From Clostridiales bacterium (GTDB lineage: Bacteria > Bacillota > Clostridia > Oscillospirales > Acutalibacteraceae), in the NCBI GenBank assembly GCA_012522615.1, contig JAAYKB010000033.1, positions 1 to 17,709 of the forward strand: a stretch of DNA of 17,709 nt. The letters are read 5' to 3'. The position numbers and the translations under genes were made by a program. The notes under the pieces are model-generated. The model was given only the letters and a program-made list of their open reading frames with translations. It made no database searches and was not told the DNA's origin. Shown here one piece after another: positions 14,185-17,709 of the stretch. Numbering within the stretch: the first letter of the stretch is position 1; each line of letters opens with the position of its first letter.

Positions 14185-14634
14185 TTATGCCGCGTCATTT
14201 TCCCATGCGCGGCAAAGTACCGAATTCCTGTTCCTGCTTACCATCCGCCGCAGGCAGTGACGGTATACCGGAATGGCTATAATGCTCAGTGCCCCCCAAA
14301 GCACGCTGTAAAGCAGACAAACCTGCCCTTTTATATTGAGGAGCATATTGCTATAGTTCCATACGTTCATTTTCAGGCGAAGGTTGAAAAGACACCCGCT
14401 TACAAATTCAACCGCCGTTATCGCAAGCGAGCACAGGGTGCAGCGAATAAGCAGCCCCTTTTTGCAGATTGTGTGGATACGCCCGATAAGGTTAAAACAT
14501 ACCCCGCCCACGATAAACATGGTCCAATGGATATATCCCCTCCACAAAACCTCTAAAATGTTATAAAGGGTACCCCCTATGCAAAAAAGAAAAAGAGTAC
14601 AGCCGAGCTTCTTCGGGACTGACAGCCCGCTCAT
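14185..14634 (-). CDS. Small PF06541-like membrane protein (putative ABC transporter permease family)
   Basis: This 149-residue protein has about four hydrophobic segments (roughly 11-29, 38-56, 62-84 and 104-124). It resembles the membrane family annotated as putative ABC-transporter type IV (PF06541), whose real function is not established. Recognisable features are LYNILEVLWRG (23-33), VEFVSG (75-80) and a W-x-Y-S motif (92-95) followed by NIKGQVCLLYSVLWG (100-114). That last block aligns without gaps to the corresponding part of the divergent neighbour. I chose the ATG at 14634, with GGGGG 8 bases upstream; an in-frame TTG at 14649 would overrun it. No ATPase partner gene is nearby, so a transport role is doubtful. 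Confidence 0.7.
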   Translation of the reverse strand: MSGLSVPKKLGCTLFLFCIGGTLYNILEVLWRGYIHWTMFIVGGVCFNLIGRIHTICKKGLLIRCTLCSLAITAVEFVSGCLFNLRLKMNVWNYSNMLLNIKGQVCLLYSVLWGALSIIAIPVYRHCLRRMVSRNRNSVLCRAWENDAA

Positions 14635-14769
14635 AAAGTTCGCCCCCAAATTATCCGAATTCTTTTTTTACTTCATATAGCATAACCGGGAAGCATTTTT
14701 AATTTCAGCTCAATTTTTTCCTGATGTGATATTGTGCAGTGTTATTTTTTTAACCATGGAGGCTTTTCA

Positions 14770-15507
14770 ATGGGATCAAACTCCGAATATAAAAAGAGCA
14801 AGCCGGTTTTGGTAAAAACGTATACCAAACCAAAACGAGCCAGACAAAGGGCTATGTACCGCTTCAATTATTCCAAGCTGTTCTGGATTTTCTTTGCCGG
14901 TTGTTTTTTCGGCGTTATGGTCGAAACATTGTACTGCTTAATAATGCGCCATCGTTTTGAAAGCCGCGTCGGCGTTATTTACGGTCCGTTCAATCCTGTC
15001 TACGGCTTTGGAGCGGTATTGCTCACCATCTGCCTTAAATGGCTCAGCAACAAGCGCGACCTTTGGATTTTTCTCGGCAGCGCGGTCATAGGCGGCGCTT
15101 TTGAGTATTTTTGCAGCTGGTGTCAGGAGCTCGCTTTCGGCACGGTGTCATGGGAATACAGCCATACACAATTTAATTTTAACGGGCGGACAAATGTAAT
15201 GTACGCCCTTTTCTGGGGTCTGCTCGGGATTGTATGGGTCAAGGAGCTTTATCCGCGTATTTCCTCTCTTGTCGACAAGATTCCGAAACGGCTGAATCGG
15301 GTTTTGACCTTGGTTTTGTCCGTCTTCATGCTTTTTAATATGCTGATTTCGGCAATGGCGCTCGAACGGCAAAGCCAGCGGCGCAACGGAGTTCCGCCGA
15401 CAAATACGATAAGCCGCTTTTTTGACGAGCATTACCCCGATGAATTACTGAAAAAAATATATCCGAATATGATGGTTGTTGACGATAAAAAACCTCTTAA
15501 ATCCTGA
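14770..15507 (+). CDS. PF06541-type membrane protein (putative ABC transporter permease family)
   Basis: This 245-residue protein starts with a basic cytosolic stretch of about 30 residues, then has several membrane segments (about 36-58, 70-90, 98-118 and 142-158), a further one at about 178-196, and a polar tail. Family motifs are RVGVIYGPFNPVYGFG (66-81), AFEYFCSW (110-117), WEYS (128-131) and NFNGRTNVMYALFWG (136-150). The ATG at 14770 is chosen because GGAGG lies 7 bases upstream; an in-frame GTG at 14734 has no such site. It is divergent from the smaller relative at 14185-14634. Its final codons form one arm of its own terminator. Function is unknown despite the family name. Confidence 0.82.
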   Translation: MGSNSEYKKSKPVLVKTYTKPKRARQRAMYRFNYSKLFWIFFAGCFFGVMVETLYCLIMRHRFESRVGVIYGPFNPVYGFGAVLLTICLKWLSNKRDLWIFLGSAVIGGAFEYFCSWCQELAFGTVSWEYSHTQFNFNGRTNVMYALFWGLLGIVWVKELYPRISSLVDKIPKRLNRVLTLVLSVFMLFNMLISAMALERQSQRRNGVPPTNTISRFFDEHYPDELLKKIYPNMMVVDDKKPLKS

Positions 15508-15528
15508 CAGGGACTTAAGAGGTTTTTT
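15487..15528 (+). terminator. Strong intrinsic terminator overlapping the 3' end of the PF06541 gene
   Basis: AAAAAACCTCTTAA (15487-15500) pairs perfectly with TTAAGAGGTTTTTT (15515-15528), a 14-bp stem. The loop contains the TGA stop codon at 15505-15507, so the last codons of the gene double as terminator sequence. The A and T flanks make it usable in both directions. Confidence 0.85.
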
Positions 15529-15559
15529 ATACATCTCAATTAATCTGTATTTCAGCCGA

Positions 15560-15565
15560 TATAAT
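15560..15565 (+). promoter_or_regulatory. Possible -10 box of the small unknown gene
   Basis: A perfect TATAAT lies 45 bases before the ATG at 15611, downstream of the preceding terminator. No convincing -35 is seen at 16-18 bp. The gene must have its own promoter if that terminator is efficient. Confidence 0.35.
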
Positions 15566-15610
15566 TATAAAAAGGAAATTACTATTTTTGCACGAAGGAG
15601 GTGTCGCTGT

Positions 15611-16054
15611 ATGATAAACGGTATAATCACCAAGCTCGCCACGAATATTGAGCGGATCTCATCCTCGATACTGAAATCCCCCGAAGTTTTTCAGCTCAAG
15701 AAGGACAAAATAAATGTCGAGAATCTGAAGGCAAATACCGATAATGTAAATATCAGCGACCAGGCAAGGGCGTCGATGATCCTGTCTACAATAGCCTCCT
15801 CTGCCAGCACCAAAGCCTTTGTAAAAGAAGAAAGCCTTGAAACCGATAAAGATAAGGAAAACATCAACAACCAAAAGGATAAATCCGGATCTTCCGACCT
15901 TCAGGAGGAGCAGGAACAAGAGGATTCCTTTTCCGAAGAAAAAAACGACCAAGACGCCTTTCATATCTATAAAGACAGCGACAAAAGCCCGCCGCCCCGG
16001 GACAATGTCCCAAAAAGCGACGACAAGGGCAAATTTTTGGACATTAAGTTTTAA
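15611..16054 (+). CDS. Unknown 147-residue protein with a charged, probably disordered C-terminal half
   Basis: I do not recognise this protein. The start is well supported by a textbook AAGGAGG site 9 bases upstream of the ATG. Residues 1-70 look like an amphipathic, possibly helical region with little net hydrophobicity, including NVNISDQARASMILSTIAS. The D-x-V-x-I-S-x-x-A pattern there also occurs in FlgM-like and other small Firmicute proteins, but it is too short to assign function. From about residue 70 the sequence is dominated by K, E, D, S, Q and N, with a proline run (KSPPPRD), as expected of an unstructured tail. It has no signal peptide, membrane segment or cysteines. It stands alone between two terminators. 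Confidence 0.72.
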   Translation: MINGIITKLATNIERISSSILKSPEVFQLKKDKINVENLKANTDNVNISDQARASMILSTIASSASTKAFVKEESLETDKDKENINNQKDKSGSSDLQEEQEQEDSFSEEKNDQDAFHIYKDSDKSPPPRDNVPKSDDKGKFLDIKF

Positions 16055-16067
16055 CCCGTGTAAAAGC

Positions 16068-16097
16068 TACCCCGCAGAAACTGCGGGGTAATTTTAT
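16068..16097 (+). terminator. Intrinsic terminator of the small unknown gene
   Basis: TACCCCGCAG (16068-16077) pairs perfectly with CTGCGGGGTA (16081-16090) around an AAA loop, and ATTTTATT follows. It lies 14 bases past the stop codon. The stem is strongly GC-rich. Confidence 0.85.
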
Positions 16098-16109
16098 TGT
16101 AGGCTTTAG

Positions 16110-16430
16110 CATGTTTTGACACGCCTTGTACGCGTCAAACTTTCTTTCCGCTCATGCCGCGTGGCACCCCCTTTCTGGGCGGCAGAAAGGGGGTAAAGAC
16201 CGTCGGGGATGCGTTTCGATTCGCCTCCCCGAACCCCTCCACAAACGACCAAAGGCTCCGCCTTTGGAATCCGCAGATTGTGGTAAATGATAAAATTTCA
16301 AATCCTATCGAAGATATATCTAAGATAATAGAGTGAGTAATAATTTTTAAAGAGTTGATAGGTCAAGTTATACGGTAGAAAGAACTTTCGGTATGTCTTG
16401 AGATGCTTGCCAGTAATATTCCCTTACTGG
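16110..16430. repeat. Gene-free stretch with a cluster of palindromes
   Basis: Five hairpins follow one another: an imperfect repeat at about 16114-16140 (TTTGAC with GTCAAA arms), ACCCCCTTTCT with AGAAAGGGGGT (16166-16176/16184-16194), CGGGGA with TCCCCG (16204-16209/16226-16231, with an inner GCG/CGC), CCAAAGGC with GCCTTTGG (16249-16256/16260-16267) and CCAGTAA with TTACTGG (16410-16416/16424-16430). None is followed by a good T run in either direction, so simple terminators are unlikely. GC content falls sharply after 16270. The 60-codon frame at 16154-16336 simply runs through the hairpins and has no ribosome site. It may be an intergenic repeat element, a decayed insertion or an unrecognised structured RNA. 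Confidence 0.6.
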
Positions 16431-16461
16431 ACTGTGCAAACCATTTGATAAGCCGGTGGAA

Positions 16462-17709
16462 CTACTTTAACATCTCTAAAAATTCGGCTTCGTCGATAAT
16501 TTTAATTCCGAGCTGCTGTGCTTTTACAAGCTTGCTGCCCGCATCCTCCCCTGCCAGCACCACGCTCGTCTTCTTAGATACGCTGGAGGAGGTTTTACCT
16601 CCGTATTTTTCGATAATCTCCGCGGCCTCATCCCTTTTTAGGCTTGGCAGGGTGCCGGTCAGCACAAAGGTCATGCCCCTGAATCGCGCGTCAATCTGTT
16701 CGCCCTTGTTTCGCATATTCACGCCCGCAGCGCGAAGCATTTCAATAAAATGCCTTGTTTGGGGAAGGGCGAAAAAGCGAAACGCGCTTTGGGCCATGAT
16801 CTCACCAAAACCTTCGATTAAAGCCATTTCTTCGACTGTGGCGTTTAGTATTCCGTCCATATCACCAAATCTGTCGGCAAGAAGCTTGGCCGCCTTTTGG
16901 CCGATATGACGGATTCCCAGGGCATAAATAACCCGGTAAAGGTCGTTTTCCTTTGATTTTTCGATGGCGGCCAGCAGGTTTTCCGCCGATTTATCGCCCA
17001 TCCGCTCGATTTTTGAAATCGAGCCTTTTTCTAAGCTATAAAGGTCATAGGCATTACTTACAAGGTTGTGATTGACCAGCTGTTCCACCACCGCCGGACC
17101 TAATCCCTCAATATCCATTGCGTCGCGTGAGGCAAAGTGGATTATATTTCTCAGCCTTTGGGCCGGACATTCGGGATTTGTGCAGCGAAGCGCCACCTCA
17201 AGCTCTTCCCGGATCACCTCCGAACCGCATGAAGGGCAGCTTTCGGGCATCTCATAAGGCTCCGAGTCGGGCAGGTGGGATACCACCCGGACCACTTCGG
17301 GAATAATATCCCCCGCCTTTCGCAGCACCACCGTATCGCCCAGCCTTATATCCTTTTCATTAATAAAATCCTGGTTGTGCAGGGTGGCGCGGCTTACGGT
17401 CGTACCCGCAAGCGTGACAGGCTCAAAAATCCCCGTGGGGGTCAACACGCCGGTTCTTCCCACGTTAATCTCAATATCCTTGAGGACGGTCTGCTTTTCC
17501 TCCGGAGGATACTTGTATGCCGAGGCCCATTTCGGAAATTTGGAGGTGCTGCCGAGACGGCGACGCTGTGAAAAGTCATTGACCTTTACAACCGCTCCGT
17601 CAATATCAAAAGGGAGCGTCCTTCTTATCTCCCCTATTCTTTCGATTTCGCCGATAACCTCTTCAATCGAACAGACGGTTTTGTAAAACGGAATGATGTT
17701 GAAGCCCAG
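16462..17709 (-). CDS. ligA: NAD-dependent DNA ligase, 5' end outside the window
   Basis: LigA seals nicks in duplex DNA during replication and repair using NAD+. The last 415 residues are present and in frame to the window edge; the N-terminal part with the KxDG adenylation lysine is missing. In fragment numbering the end of the nucleotidyltransferase domain shows FDIDGAVVKVN (34-44) and AYKYPPEEK (64-72). The OB fold follows (VGRTGVLTPTGIFEPV, about 83-98), then the zinc finger C158, C161, C176, C181, helix-hairpin-helix repeats and a C-terminal BRCT domain (about 340-415, with FVLTGTLPS and KYGGK). A GTG at 17461-17463 is internal, not a start. No terminator is obvious directly after the stop codon. 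Confidence 0.97.
   Translation of the reverse strand: MGFNIIPFYKTVCSIEEVIGEIERIGEIRRTLPFDIDGAVVKVNDFSQRRRLGSTSKFPKWASAYKYPPEEKQTVLKDIEINVGRTGVLTPTGIFEPVTLAGTTVSRATLHNQDFINEKDIRLGDTVVLRKAGDIIPEVVRVVSHLPDSEPYEMPESCPSCGSEVIREELEVALRCTNPECPAQRLRNIIHFASRDAMDIEGLGPAVVEQLVNHNLVSNAYDLYSLEKGSISKIERMGDKSAENLLAAIEKSKENDLYRVIYALGIRHIGQKAAKLLADRFGDMDGILNATVEEMALIEGFGEIMAQSAFRFFALPQTRHFIEMLRAAGVNMRNKGEQIDARFRGMTFVLTGTLPSLKRDEAAEIIEKYGGKTSSSVSKKTSVVLAGEDAGSKLVKAQQLGIKIIDEAEFLEMLK

Noticed and set aside
14188..14214. TGCCGCG/CGCGGCA hairpin between nth and the small membrane gene as a terminator
   Set aside because: It has a 13-base loop and no T run in either direction, and lies in the coding end of the minus-strand gene.
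15476..15610. N-terminal extension of the small unknown protein
   Set aside because: The extension would overlap the preceding terminator and gene end, and the excellent AAGGAGG site points to the ATG at 15611.
16154..16336. 60-codon frame in the palindrome region
   Set aside because: It has no ribosome site, crosses three hairpins and has no recognisable protein features.
17461..17463. GTG as a start codon for a short ligase
   Set aside because: The frame continues upstream to the window edge with typical LigA sequence (FDIDGAVVKVN), so this GTG encodes an internal valine.

Overview
The window looks like a chromosomal stretch from a Clostridia-type Firmicute, probably an uncultured Oscillospiraceae/Ruminococcaceae relative. 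The reasons are a Bacillus-type uracil phosphoribosyltransferase, the tsaE-tsaB pair, a SEDS-family RodA/FtsW protein, two PF06541-type membrane proteins, sigma-A-like promoters with 17-18 bp spacers and strong purine-rich ribosome binding sites. This placement is inference from gene content; no rRNA or tRNA is present. Most of the DNA is near half GC, but the first 153 bases (about 32% GC by my count) and several intergenic stretches are AT-rich.

Layout. (1) 1-447: the end of an unidentified AT-rich gene and a gene-free stretch with two terminator hairpins and a three-copy inverted motif. (2) 448-3196, minus strand: tsaE, tsaB, upp and a calcineurin-like phosphoesterase, probably one operon (t6A tRNA modification plus uracil salvage). 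(3) 3197-4505, plus strand: divergent rodA/ftsW-like gene with a clear promoter; its likely terminator lies inside the 3' end of the convergent neighbour. (4) 4508-12512, minus strand: glyA, rarA, putP, a tyrosine phosphatase and a GT2 glycosyltransferase in close succession, then a membrane nucleotide-sugar 4,6-dehydratase gene with its own near-consensus promoter. The dehydratase, the GtrB-like transferase and RodA all point to cell-envelope or surface-glycan work. (5) 12513-12854: a gene-free stretch with a terminator and an unusual array of TAGTGAG heptamers alternating at 11 and 13 bp beside phased A/T tracts. (6) 12855-14176: divergent DNA repair genes, a family 6 type deoxyinosine glycosylase (minus) and endonuclease III (plus). 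(7) 14185-15507: two divergent paralogous PF06541 membrane proteins. (8) 15611-16054: a small unknown gene with a highly charged, probably disordered C-terminal half, closed by a terminator. (9) 16095-16461: gene-free, with a run of palindromes. (10) 16462 to the right edge: ligA, cut by the window end.

The proteins are mainly housekeeping, and I see no defence island, CRISPR array, prophage or transposase. Repair and replication genes (rarA, deoxyinosine glycosylase, nth, ligA) are scattered along one side, and envelope genes (rodA, dehydratase, GT2) on the other. The most unexplained DNA is the heptamer array at 12675-12843. After it come the palindrome cluster at 16110-16430, the paralogous PF06541 pair and the unknown charged protein.
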